NCBI RefSeq assembly: GCF_003634615.1
Contig: NZ_RBKX01000001.1
Span: 992,001-1,056,000 of the forward strand
Direction: 5' to 3'
DNA length: 64,000 bases
DNA from: Flavobacterium sp. 102
GTDB lineage: Bacteria; Bacteroidota; Bacteroidia; Flavobacteriales; Flavobacteriaceae
In this document: positions 44,197 to 51,983 of the stretch, piece by piece
Numbering within the stretch: the stretch's first letter is position 1
How the letters are laid out: the number at the start of each line of letters is the position of its first letter
Program-made: the position numbers and the translations under genes
Notes under the pieces: generated by a model
What the model was told of the DNA's origin: nothing
The model's input: the letters and a program-made list of their open reading frames with translations, nothing else
Databases searched by the model: none

Positions 44197-44397
44197 TTTT
44201 GTGTTGGTGTGCATAGGTGGTATGATTTAAGTGAGTGTTCAAAGTAAATGCGAAATCCTTTGCCATTCAACTAATTTTGATGAAACGATTGTTTTTTTGA
44301 CGAGTAGATAAGTCTCTTTTGCTTAAAAGTAATCACCGGCTGTTTTTAGACTGTTTGGAACAGAAAATAAGCCTGTGTTGCGTACGTAATTTTTAAA

Positions 44398-44430
44398 AAA
44401 CCCATTCGGAACAAATTCGGAATGGGTTTA
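44398..44430 (-). terminator. Terminator after the 44444 gene
   Basis: AAACCCATTC and GAATGGGTTT pair around GGAACAAATTCG, placed 14 bp after the stop of the leftward gene at 44444. Confidence 0.75.
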
Positions 44431-44443
44431 AAAATGAGTACTA

Positions 44444-45931
44444 TTAGTGAAATGGGAATAATGGAGTAAGTACCATTCCTCCTGATTCGGGATCTCCTTG
44501 AACATATTCTTTTTGGTAGGTCAGTGGTACTAAATTCCATGCGCCACTTTCTTTCCATTCTTTGAGGATTGTTTCACGGGCCTCTTTTGCTGTTTCCTCA
44601 TCTTCACTTCGCAACTTTGTTTTTTTGAGCCACACGCTTTCTACGGGTTTGATGTTGATCATTAAGACTTCTTCCAGATTGAACTTTACCTGTTGAGGAA
44701 CCAATTTCGATTCAGTACCCAATAACACGCCAAAACTGTCATCTTTCAAAAAACCTTCCGGAGTGAGGAAAGTCCGAAGATTGTGATTGGCATGGTTTTC
44801 CCGGTTGATCCAAATTTCAATATTTTCTTCTGTGAATTCAATCGAGATTTGTTTTTTGGCAAGCATCAAACTTTTAATGTCGCCGTGTCTTAATGCTATT
44901 TGAGAAACACTATTGATCAGTGCCATGGCAAAATGTTTGTGTATCACTTCGTAAGGAATCTGTCCAAAAAACTCCATATAGAATTCGGCTCCGATGCCAT
45001 TGTATTCCAAGTTTTTATCTTGCTGTGCACGGGTGTAAATATCAGTCAAACCATCGGTAATGAGAATGGTAGTTTCGGGCGTATGAATCACTCGCATTTT
45101 GCAGGAATTGTGCGATGTGCTGTTTTCCGGCCAAGAATTATCCCTGAAACCGCCTACTCTTAAATAGAGGATGCGCTCGTCTAATTTTCCTAACGAATTA
45201 AAAAAGTCATGTCGAACTTTTACGCCTTCGTTAAAGGCTTCCTGGCGTTTTTTGTATTCCGGTTCTACTTCTATTGCGGTTACAGCAAGTGGTTTTAGTC
45301 CGTGTGCTTCAAAAGCGGGATTGGATTGTGCTTCTATTGCACCATTTTCATATTTGAAATAGAGTGTTTGTAGCTTTTCTTCGAGCAGGTAGTAAATAGA
45401 TTTTAAATCCTCGCTATTCTGCATGAAATCAAAGGAGCGCATGGAATTTTCAAAATATTCCGTACTGTCTATAAATAGGCCTAACTCGTCAGCTTCCGGC
45501 TTAAAGTGAACCAGGAGTTCTTTTTTAAGGATTTTGTTTTCCGGTTGAAAACGGTTGTCTTCAATATTGTTTTTAATCTCTTCCAAAAACATCGCAACAG
45601 TATATTGCGTTGCTTGGATGGGTTCGTCTTTTTTGAAGGTAAATTTTACTTTGGAATGCACGGGAAAGAATCGAATCAAATCATCAAAATCGGTATTGCC
45701 GATAGCATCGGTATGATCGCTGATCTCATCTTCAGTATACTTTCCTGATTCGGCATAATTGTGAAGCAGTCCGTCTTCATAAAATGATACGCCACCGCCG
45801 GAATGGCCATGCTCGTTGCGGGTTATTTCAGCATGATAGCTGCGTCCTGCTACCAGTAACGGATTCATTTTTTCCGAAATAGCGGTTACCATCTTTTGGG
45901 CTTCTTCGGAATTTAAGTGTTCATTTTTCAT
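44444..45931 (-). CDS. Uncharacterised protein, possible SUFU-like C-terminal half
   Basis: 495 residues from the ATG at 45931 (an in-frame ATG at 45991 would add 20 residues). No signal peptide or membrane segment, so probably cytoplasmic. The N-terminal part (to about 230) is charged and helical, with HGHSGGGVSFYEDG near 43-56. The C-terminal half has RVIHTPETTILITDGLTDIY, GIGAEFYMEF, LTPEGFLKDDSFGVLLG and VLMINIKPVESVWL. This order faintly recalls suppressor-of-fused (SUFU/immunity) domains, but I am not confident. It is downstream of the LytTR regulator on the same strand (about 96 bp gap) and could be its target. Confidence 0.75.
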   Translation of the reverse strand: MKNEHLNSEEAQKMVTAISEKMNPLLVAGRSYHAEITRNEHGHSGGGVSFYEDGLLHNYAESGKYTEDEISDHTDAIGNTDFDDLIRFFPVHSKVKFTFKKDEPIQATQYTVAMFLEEIKNNIEDNRFQPENKILKKELLVHFKPEADELGLFIDSTEYFENSMRSFDFMQNSEDLKSIYYLLEEKLQTLYFKYENGAIEAQSNPAFEAHGLKPLAVTAIEVEPEYKKRQEAFNEGVKVRHDFFNSLGKLDERILYLRVGGFRDNSWPENSTSHNSCKMRVIHTPETTILITDGLTDIYTRAQQDKNLEYNGIGAEFYMEFFGQIPYEVIHKHFAMALINSVSQIALRHGDIKSLMLAKKQISIEFTEENIEIWINRENHANHNLRTFLTPEGFLKDDSFGVLLGTESKLVPQQVKFNLEEVLMINIKPVESVWLKKTKLRSEDEETAKEARETILKEWKESGAWNLVPLTYQKEYVQGDPESGGMVLTPLFPFH

Positions 45932-46026
45932 GTATAGGGTTTTACGTTGGTTTTTAAAAATTGTATTAGGCGCATTCCAATATTCCGACATTATATTGGG
46001 AAATAAAAAATAAATACTACCGGAAA

Positions 46027-46824
46027 TTAAGGCACGCTATTTTTTAGGTGTTTGTAATAGGTTTTTGATAGCGGAATTTCTTTTTCACCTACCACAAAAG
46101 ATATCGTTGCGCTTTGTGAATTACCGGATATTGATACAATATTGGATATGTTGACCAGATAAGACCGGTGGCATTTTTCTAAAAAAGGCAGTTGTTGGGC
46201 TACATTGGAGAGTGTTTGTCGGAAGGTTTTGGAAATGACCTTGTTGCTTTTATCAACAAAGCAGATTTCCACATAGTTTTCTACCGCTTTGATAAATAAT
46301 AGGTCGTCTTTTTCCAGTCTTAGGATTTCGTTTTTGTTTTCACCGGTGAGTAGGTAGGAGTTCTTTGGCAGGGGAACAATCCTTTCGCCAAACTTCTGTC
46401 TTAAATAGAGCATGGTCGGGACAAAAACCGGAGCCATAGATAAGACCGTAACGAGTAAGTAACGGCGATAGGTTTCCAGGGTGCACGCTAGCTGATTTAC
46501 TATGACAGTATTGTAGAGATAGAGCATGGTTCCTGAAAATAGAAGGAATAGTATGGTTGAAATGATTTCATAAGAAACCAGCCAAACCTTTCCTTTCCTG
46601 AAATACCAAATGTTTTCAATACTACTATGAATAATATAGGCGCCAAACATCACGACACCAAAACCAAAAAGCAGTAATAATCGGTAATCGGCTTCAAACT
46701 GATCGGTGCCAAAGGGTTCAAGGACAATGATAATGAAGTTTAAAAAAAGGCAGAGTATCAAACCAACCCCTACTTTTGTTTTTAGGGAGGCTACAAAATG
46801 TATTTGTCTTTGTGCTGCATTCAA
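46027..46824 (-). CDS. Membrane-anchored LytTR transcriptional regulator
   Basis: 265 residues. The N-terminal half has four hydrophobic helices (about 15-35, 45-65, 78-100 and 118-140), for example VGVGLILCLFLNFIIIVLEPFG. The C-terminal LytTR DNA-binding domain (about 165-265) has LRLEKDDLLFIKAVENYVEICF, FRQTLSNVAQQLPFLEKCHRSYLVNISNI and IPLSKTYYKHLKN. It lacks a receiver domain, so it belongs to the membrane LytTR class that senses signals directly or through a partner. It is upstream of the 495-aa unknown gene and downstream of the 21-bp array. No partner kinase is next to it. Confidence 0.9.
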   Translation of the reverse strand: MNAAQRQIHFVASLKTKVGVGLILCLFLNFIIIVLEPFGTDQFEADYRLLLLFGFGVVMFGAYIIHSSIENIWYFRKGKVWLVSYEIISTILFLLFSGTMLYLYNTVIVNQLACTLETYRRYLLVTVLSMAPVFVPTMLYLRQKFGERIVPLPKNSYLLTGENKNEILRLEKDDLLFIKAVENYVEICFVDKSNKVISKTFRQTLSNVAQQLPFLEKCHRSYLVNISNIVSISGNSQSATISFVVGEKEIPLSKTYYKHLKNSVP

Positions 46825-46977
46825 TTTTTAGATACTATTTGAAATTGAGTAGCACAAAATACTAGTTTTATTTTTTATAATGGTTTTTAGGGGATAAATT
46901 TTTGTTGCTAACTGGTATAATTTTAATTGTCTGTTTCTTAATTGGGGTGAATAGTTTTGGCGGGTATCGTTTTAGAG

Positions 46978-47187
46978 GTTGCAGATTGCTTTTTGAATGT
47001 GGCAGGTGTCTTTTGGGAAGTGGCAGGTTGGATTTCAGAGGTTGCAGGTGTCTTTTCGGAAGTTGCAGGTGTCTTTTTGGAGTTGGCAGGTTCGATTTTA
47101 GAGATTGGAGGTGTCTTTTCGGAATTGGCAGGTTCTTTTTCGGAGTTGGCAGGTTGGATTTCAAAGGTTGCAGGTCTCTTTTCGGAA
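46978..47187. repeat. 21-bp tandem repeat array 2
   Basis: Ten consecutive 21-bp units of consensus GTTGCAGGTGTCTTTTCGGAA with variants (TTGGCAGGTTCGATTTTAGAG, GTGGCAGGTTGGATTTCAGAG). As in array 1, the period keeps frames open on both strands (PKRHLQP heptads on minus, VAGVFSE heptads on plus). I see no credible gene in it. It lies just downstream of the 242-aa gene at 47248. Confidence 0.9.
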
Positions 47188-47194
47188 ATGGGTA

Positions 47195-47237
47195 TAAAAA
47201 AACCGAAGTAAAATGATTTACCTCGGTTTCTTTAACG
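47195..47237. terminator. Terminator of the 242-aa gene, next to array 2
   Basis: AAAACCGAAGTAAA - ATGA - TTTACCTCGGTTTCTTT forms a near-perfect hairpin between the gene end and the repeat array. T run on the + side; A-rich flank gives a T run on the minus side. Confidence 0.65.
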
Positions 47238-47247
47238 GGATTAGTTC

Positions 47248-47976
47248 TTATTGAACTGTTTTAAATTTTAATGCTACGGCAGCCTTATAATATGCAGCCG
47301 CACCTTCGACTGATTTTATATAATCTTTGATGGGGTTTACCAAACTGAGTAGGTTGCCGGGGTTGTTGTATAAAAGGTCATTTCGTTCTTTGCGTGCGGT
47401 AATGAGTGCATAGGTTTTATCGGCTGTCTCTTCATTGAGGTTTTTGAGGTTATTGTGGAAGTTTGACAGTTTAAGAGCGGTAAGTTCTTCCTCATTAGGA
47501 GCATATGTAGGGTAAGAACTTAAGAGACTTACTAACGACTGTAGGTGTGTGGCTCTGCTGGTGTAGCTGAGTTGGGCATTGGAGATGGATTCTGTTTCGG
47601 CGTTTTCGAGGTTTTCAGTCCTTCGGATGGGTTGGTCACCTCGTATTTTCTTGACTATGGCTGAAACGTTGTCATTTTCGGCTGTTGAAAGACCAATGGA
47701 GTTGAAACTGTTCTTGACTCTGGTGGCTTTTTTTCCTAAGGCTTTGAAAGCATTTTCTCGGTTGGCTACTGCGATTTTGAAAGGTGGTATTTTGTCGGCT
47801 AGGTTTTGAATGCTAGTGGTGAGTTCGTCTCTCAGAATGATGAGAGGGCTAATTACGATTGCGGGATTTGTGGGTTGGTACAAAGGGCCCATTTCTTCTA
47901 ATAACTGGATTAGGGCTGTGAAGTTGGCTACGTTCTTAGCATGCCCTACTTCTGAGGTTGATCTTTTGGTACTCAT
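47248..47976 (-). CDS. Uncharacterised helical protein (flavobacterial hypothetical family)
   Basis: 242 residues, largely alpha-helical, no signal peptide, no membrane segment and no cysteine. It begins MSTKRSTSEVGHAKNVANFTALIQLLEEMG. Middle motifs are AVANRENAFKALGKKATRVKNSFNSIG and a repeat-like counterpart, NDLLYNNPGNLLSLVNPIKDYIKSVEGAAA, near the end. The two halves may be related four-helix units. I do not know its function. It is monocistronic and its 3' end abuts a terminator and the 21-bp array, so gene and array might form one unit. It lies next to the methyltransferase cassette but is separated from it by about 470 bp of hairpin-rich DNA. Confidence 0.78.
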   Translation of the reverse strand: MSTKRSTSEVGHAKNVANFTALIQLLEEMGPLYQPTNPAIVISPLIILRDELTTSIQNLADKIPPFKIAVANRENAFKALGKKATRVKNSFNSIGLSTAENDNVSAIVKKIRGDQPIRRTENLENAETESISNAQLSYTSRATHLQSLVSLLSSYPTYAPNEEELTALKLSNFHNNLKNLNEETADKTYALITARKERNDLLYNNPGNLLSLVNPIKDYIKSVEGAAAYYKAAVALKFKTVQ

Positions 47977-48449
47977 AATGTAAAAGTTTAATTAGAAACA
48001 TTTTTATTACTCGCTGACACCTATCCGTTTTGGAAGGTTGTTTTGCCTTATGGATAAGTGCCAAGTAATGTTATTTCATTTAGTACCGTTAGGATTAAAC
48101 TTTTATAACTTGTTGTTATTAAATAGATAACGGAGAAAAGATAAAAATAGTATGCGTGCCTATAAAAAAATGATGGTTTGTTTGTTGAATGGGGGTTGGG
48201 GTGTTTTTTTGGTTGGTGGTTGGGAATGAAAAACCTGCTGGGAGGCGTGGTGGGTTGATTAAATACCACACGAAAGGATTCGTGCGGTAGCGGGGGGATT
48301 TATTCTTTGTTAGATGGTGGGTTGAGGAGGGATTTTTTGGAGATTGGTGGGGAATGAAAAAACCCGCTTTGGGAGGCGGGGGTGATATAAATACCACACG
48401 AAAAGATTGACTTCGTCGAATCTTTGATTTCGTGCGGGAGCGGGGGGTT
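47977..48449. other. Hairpin-rich region downstream of the receiver gene
   Basis: No gene. It contains two related hairpin elements (48216-48302 and 48352-48451) and a G-rich strand (GGGGTTGGGG, GGTTGGTGGTTGGG). Proline-rich open frames on the minus strand here are by-products of this composition. Confidence 0.6.
48216..48302 (-). repeat. Hairpin element, copy 1
   Basis: On the minus strand: CCCCCCGCTA, stem CCGCACGAA-TCCT-TTCGTGTGG, TATTTAAT, then CCTCCCAGCAGGTTTTTCATTCCC. It matches copy 2 in order of blocks. Confidence 0.65.
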
Positions 48450-48451
48450 TT
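48352..48451 (-). repeat. Hairpin element, copy 2
   Basis: On the minus strand: CCCCCCGCTC, an extended stem CCGCACGAAATCAAAGATT ... AATCTTTTCGTGTGG with an inner loop GACGAAGTC, TATTTATA, then CCCGC-CTCCCAAA-GCGGGTTTTTT, which would terminate the cassette transcript. Starts right at the stop of the receiver gene. Confidence 0.65.
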
Positions 48452-49823
48452 ATTCAATGAACAATACACCTTGTCTTGTTATGTGTCTCGCTAATTTTGA
48501 TTGAATTTCAGCTAATAATTGCTGTCTTACTCTAAACATAGGACTTATATATTTTAAACCATCTGGTTTATTTGATGTGAAAAAATATCTAAAATTTAAA
48601 ACTAGAATATAATCAGTTTCAGAAAATTTGAACTTTGGAGTTATAAAAATAGCTTCTGATTTGTCGTCTATAAATTGTTTAAATTCTGATTTTATCATAA
48701 TTGCTTTTACAACACGGTGATTAAAATTTTTATTTTGTACGTAATCACATAATGGTGTTACTACTACATAAGATTTTAACCAAGATTCTCTAATTTTTTG
48801 TCTAGTTTCTTTTGCAATTTTACCTGTTAACACTTCAATTTGTTTAGGTGTTTTTTCTGTGTTCTCGCTTTTTACTTTTTCCTTTAAAAAACTTCTATTT
48901 AAACTATTGTTTAATAAGTCGGAGAAATATGTATCACTCTTTGGATTTGTGTCATTTGATATAGATCCCGGATATTCTATAGGTTCATTATCAAATGATA
49001 TTAATAATTTGGTGTTAATTGAATTTAGATTCGCGGTGTTAATTTTTCCAATATCGTAAGTAAGATTTTCCGCATTTGTAATTGGAGAATTTGAAGTAGA
49101 AAATTCTAAAGAATCAAAGAAGACATTATTAAATGCTTGAAATGCATTCATGATTTTTTGCTCCTCTGAGAGATTCTTGCTAAAATTTACTCTACCAGAA
49201 TAACTTTCTCCAAGTTTATTAATAATATAATTAGAATTATCATTCCAATTAGGATATTCATGATATGAACTGAAAACGTTCTGTAAAGTCTTGTCTGTTG
49301 ATTTATGTACTTGGTTTTCCCAATTTAAAAGATAACTATAACCAGGTTGATTTGAGATTATAGTATTAATTTCTGTAATCAAATCTTTTTCGTTTTCAGT
49401 TTCTTCATCTCCATAGTTTGGAAAAAAATCTGATTTAATGAATTTTTGAAAATTAATTGGCTTTCTGTCTGATAATTGTTCATTAAATAAATCTATAACC
49501 GCATCAGAATATTCATTCTCTTGTTTACTCCAGAAAATAATAGAATATGGAAAATTGTTTGGAGAAATAACTCTTTTAAGTACACTGTAAAGAGTTGATT
49601 TTATTTCTTGAACTGAAGGACTTGCATTGTTTAGTAAATTTATGTCGAGGAAAATTAATCTTATGTCGTTGCTTTCGTCTTTTTCTTCTGGCAAATAATT
49701 TATGTCAGTACCTTTGTAAAAAACATAAGGAACTCTATTTTTTGATAATATTTTGATTAAAGGTAATGCTTCCTTCTCTTCATTATCTATAATCGCAATT
49801 CTTCCATTTATAGGTAAAAACAT
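48450..49823 (-). CDS. Receiver-domain protein with unknown C-terminal domain (cassette gene 3)
   Basis: 457 residues. The N-terminal 130 residues look like a response-regulator receiver: RIAIIDNEE (acid pocket, D13 and E15/E16), LIFLDINL with the phospho-acceptor candidate D60, IIFWSK with S99 in the Thr/Ser position, and lysines at 127 and 130. No HTH follows. Instead comes a helical middle (about 135-330) and a C-terminal domain (about 340-457) with SYVVVTPLCDYVQNKN, FITPKFKFSETDYILVLNFRYFF and MFRVRQQLLAEIQSKLARHI. I do not recognise this as a known nuclease. It starts 3 bp after the GHKL gene stop, so it is in the same operon. It likely receives phosphate from the upstream kinase-like protein and acts as effector; this is inference. 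Confidence 0.82.
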   Translation of the reverse strand: MFLPINGRIAIIDNEEKEALPLIKILSKNRVPYVFYKGTDINYLPEEKDESNDIRLIFLDINLLNNASPSVQEIKSTLYSVLKRVISPNNFPYSIIFWSKQENEYSDAVIDLFNEQLSDRKPINFQKFIKSDFFPNYGDEETENEKDLITEINTIISNQPGYSYLLNWENQVHKSTDKTLQNVFSSYHEYPNWNDNSNYIINKLGESYSGRVNFSKNLSEEQKIMNAFQAFNNVFFDSLEFSTSNSPITNAENLTYDIGKINTANLNSINTKLLISFDNEPIEYPGSISNDTNPKSDTYFSDLLNNSLNRSFLKEKVKSENTEKTPKQIEVLTGKIAKETRQKIRESWLKSYVVVTPLCDYVQNKNFNHRVVKAIMIKSEFKQFIDDKSEAIFITPKFKFSETDYILVLNFRYFFTSNKPDGLKYISPMFRVRQQLLAEIQSKLARHITRQGVLFIE

Positions 49824-49826
49824 AAT

Positions 49827-51983
49827 TTATTTTTTAAAAGATAGTACTACAGTTGCCCCATTTTTGAATTCTTCTGGGATTTCAAAATCACCTTCATTTG
49901 GAAAAATTACTCTCCCATTTTGTGCCTCCATTATTTCACTAGTGATGTGTAAGCCAAGACCCATGCCTCCTGGTTTTGCAGTTACAAAAGGTTCAGTAAT
50001 GTCATCAGTTGGGATTAAAAAACCAGTACCATTGTCAGCAATAATTAAATATGTTGAGTTTTCATCTTCTGTAATATCAATAAAAAGCTTTTTGGTAAAC
50101 AGTTCTTTTTTTTCTGTAGAAACAAAAGATTTTTGGTCTAACCAATAAATTGCATTGTCAATGATATTCATAATTGTTCCAATCAGAAGATTTCTAGCAA
50201 TTTTAAGTTTGTTATTTCCTTTAAAAAACTTGTATTGTTTAGTAATTTCTACTTTATGGGACATAAGCCTGTATTCAGTATTGAATAGGGCTTGGTCTAT
50301 AACTTGTGAAATGTTTTCAGTTGTTTGACTCGACTTTCTAATAATTTCAGCATATCCGTCAATTAATGAAGATAGATGTGTAACTAGTTTTAACACCCTA
50401 TCTGAAGCTTTTTCATTTTTTAATACTTTTTCAACTTCATATAAAATTTTTTCAACTTCATGAACAACAACCGACATACTCAATCCAGCTCCTGCCGCCT
50501 TGAGTAAATTTTCACTAACTCTTTTATAATCAACTTCAATTTTATTTAAGTATTTTATTATCTGAGTTTTTACTTCACTGTCATTAATTTTTTCCTCTAC
50601 ATAATTTTTTGCTTCACTTAATGTTGATGCCAAAGGAGCTGATTTTGGAGTTGGTCCATAAATTTCTTTTAATCTTTTTTTATCTGTAAGTCTAAGTGTT
50701 TCAACTATGTCTAATGCATGAAGAATGGAATTTCTAAACGCTTTATACGCATCATTTTCGACAAATCCTTCTCTATTAGTTTTCTCTGTTAAATCAGAGC
50801 TGTCTTTTCGATCAAGATATACAGCTCCAAGAATTAAGTTATTACTAATCGCTTTTGTAGGTTGTTGGAATCTTCTATAGTCTAAATTCAACCAATCATT
50901 TTCAGGCTCACCATAATCATAGACTCTTAGACCATCACGGAATACTTTTATACCACCATTTGATTTTAGATATTTTTTAAAACCAACTTTATCCGACACT
51001 CCCATTTTTAAAAGAAATGGGTCTTGGTCGAAGACATATCCTTCAAATATAACTTTGCCAATTTCAAAATTTGAAAGAGAAAAAGCTTCTTCTTTTCCGT
51101 TATCGTTTTTACATTTCAGAATTTTGAATGTCTCAACTAGCTCATCTTTAATATCAATGTTTCTAGGAAACAACTTCGTCATTGTTGACCAAGGAGTGAA
51201 AGCATATTCAAAATCTGTAATAGAATTGCTATTCATTGTTACTTTGAACCTGAAGAGAGAATAATCTTTAACATCCTCCCAATTTAATAGACCTTCAAAC
51301 CATCCCGGTTTATCTAGAATATCAAACGTTGGTAAGAAAGAATCATTATTTTCGAAAGGAGAGGCTAGTGCAGTAATTGAGCGTTTAACTTCACGCGCAA
51401 TTCCTCTTTCCCACTTTTTTCTAAGATTACTAATGATGATATTAGTTCCTGTTTTACCATTCTTAAAAAGTTGTGGCACTGATCTTTCAATAATATTGAT
51501 AGGGACTTCATTTAAATATTTATATTTGTTAAAGTCTTCCCAGTTTATTCTAACATAAACTTCATTGAAATCATCAGCTTTGGTTGTCAGTTCAATTATG
51601 TTGCCTAATTTATGAACGCCAAAACGACCAATCCCTTTTTCGCCTATTGGTAGCCGATGATATTTAGGAGAAGTTTTATTGTTTTTGATTTGTTCACTTT
51701 TAAAATCTGCGCCCGGCTCTAACCAAACATTTTCAACTATCTCAGGACTCATTCCAAAACCATCATCTTCTATGATAATTACACCCTCTTCTGGGTCTTC
51801 AACATTTTCCATATAGATATTGACAATATTTGCATCAGCATCATAAGAGTTTTTAACCAATTCAACTAATGCAATACTTTCATTTTTGATAAGTTGATCA
51901 CCTAATTGGATTAGTAGTCTAGCTCTTGGTTTGAAACTAACCAAAGATTGTTTGTCATCATGTATATTTATTATTTCTGACAT
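49827..51983 (-). CDS. Double-GHKL ATPase / histidine-kinase-like protein (cassette gene 2)
   Basis: 718 residues with two ATP-binding GHKL modules. The N-terminal Hsp90/MutL/MORC-like module has ALVELVKNSYDADA (N box, E41/N45), EDDGFGMS (D74-x-G-x-G) and GEKGIGRFG (residues 114-122), then a transducer-like region to about 430. The C-terminal half is kinase-like: a helical segment with SVVVHEVEKILYEVEK (H508 in a DHp-like position), N box MNIIDNAIYW (about 605-614), DNGTG (650-654) and GMGLGLHI (about 676-683). No membrane segment or signal peptide, so it is cytoplasmic. It overlaps the methyltransferase by 13 bp and is followed by a receiver protein. This suggests an ATP-driven clamp and phospho-signalling step tied to DNA methylation. 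Confidence 0.88.
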   Translation of the reverse strand: MSEIINIHDDKQSLVSFKPRARLLIQLGDQLIKNESIALVELVKNSYDADANIVNIYMENVEDPEEGVIIIEDDGFGMSPEIVENVWLEPGADFKSEQIKNNKTSPKYHRLPIGEKGIGRFGVHKLGNIIELTTKADDFNEVYVRINWEDFNKYKYLNEVPINIIERSVPQLFKNGKTGTNIIISNLRKKWERGIAREVKRSITALASPFENNDSFLPTFDILDKPGWFEGLLNWEDVKDYSLFRFKVTMNSNSITDFEYAFTPWSTMTKLFPRNIDIKDELVETFKILKCKNDNGKEEAFSLSNFEIGKVIFEGYVFDQDPFLLKMGVSDKVGFKKYLKSNGGIKVFRDGLRVYDYGEPENDWLNLDYRRFQQPTKAISNNLILGAVYLDRKDSSDLTEKTNREGFVENDAYKAFRNSILHALDIVETLRLTDKKRLKEIYGPTPKSAPLASTLSEAKNYVEEKINDSEVKTQIIKYLNKIEVDYKRVSENLLKAAGAGLSMSVVVHEVEKILYEVEKVLKNEKASDRVLKLVTHLSSLIDGYAEIIRKSSQTTENISQVIDQALFNTEYRLMSHKVEITKQYKFFKGNNKLKIARNLLIGTIMNIIDNAIYWLDQKSFVSTEKKELFTKKLFIDITEDENSTYLIIADNGTGFLIPTDDITEPFVTAKPGGMGLGLHITSEIMEAQNGRVIFPNEGDFEIPEEFKNGATVVLSFKK

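Noticed and set aside
46868..47216. Open frames on both strands in the second 21-bp array (PKRHLQP and VAGVFSE heptads)
   Set aside because: Same reason: period 21 opens several frames at once, and the composition is unlike neighbouring proteins.
48048..48469. Proline-rich frames on the minus strand downstream of the receiver gene
   Set aside because: By-product of the C-rich hairpin elements; no start or homology.
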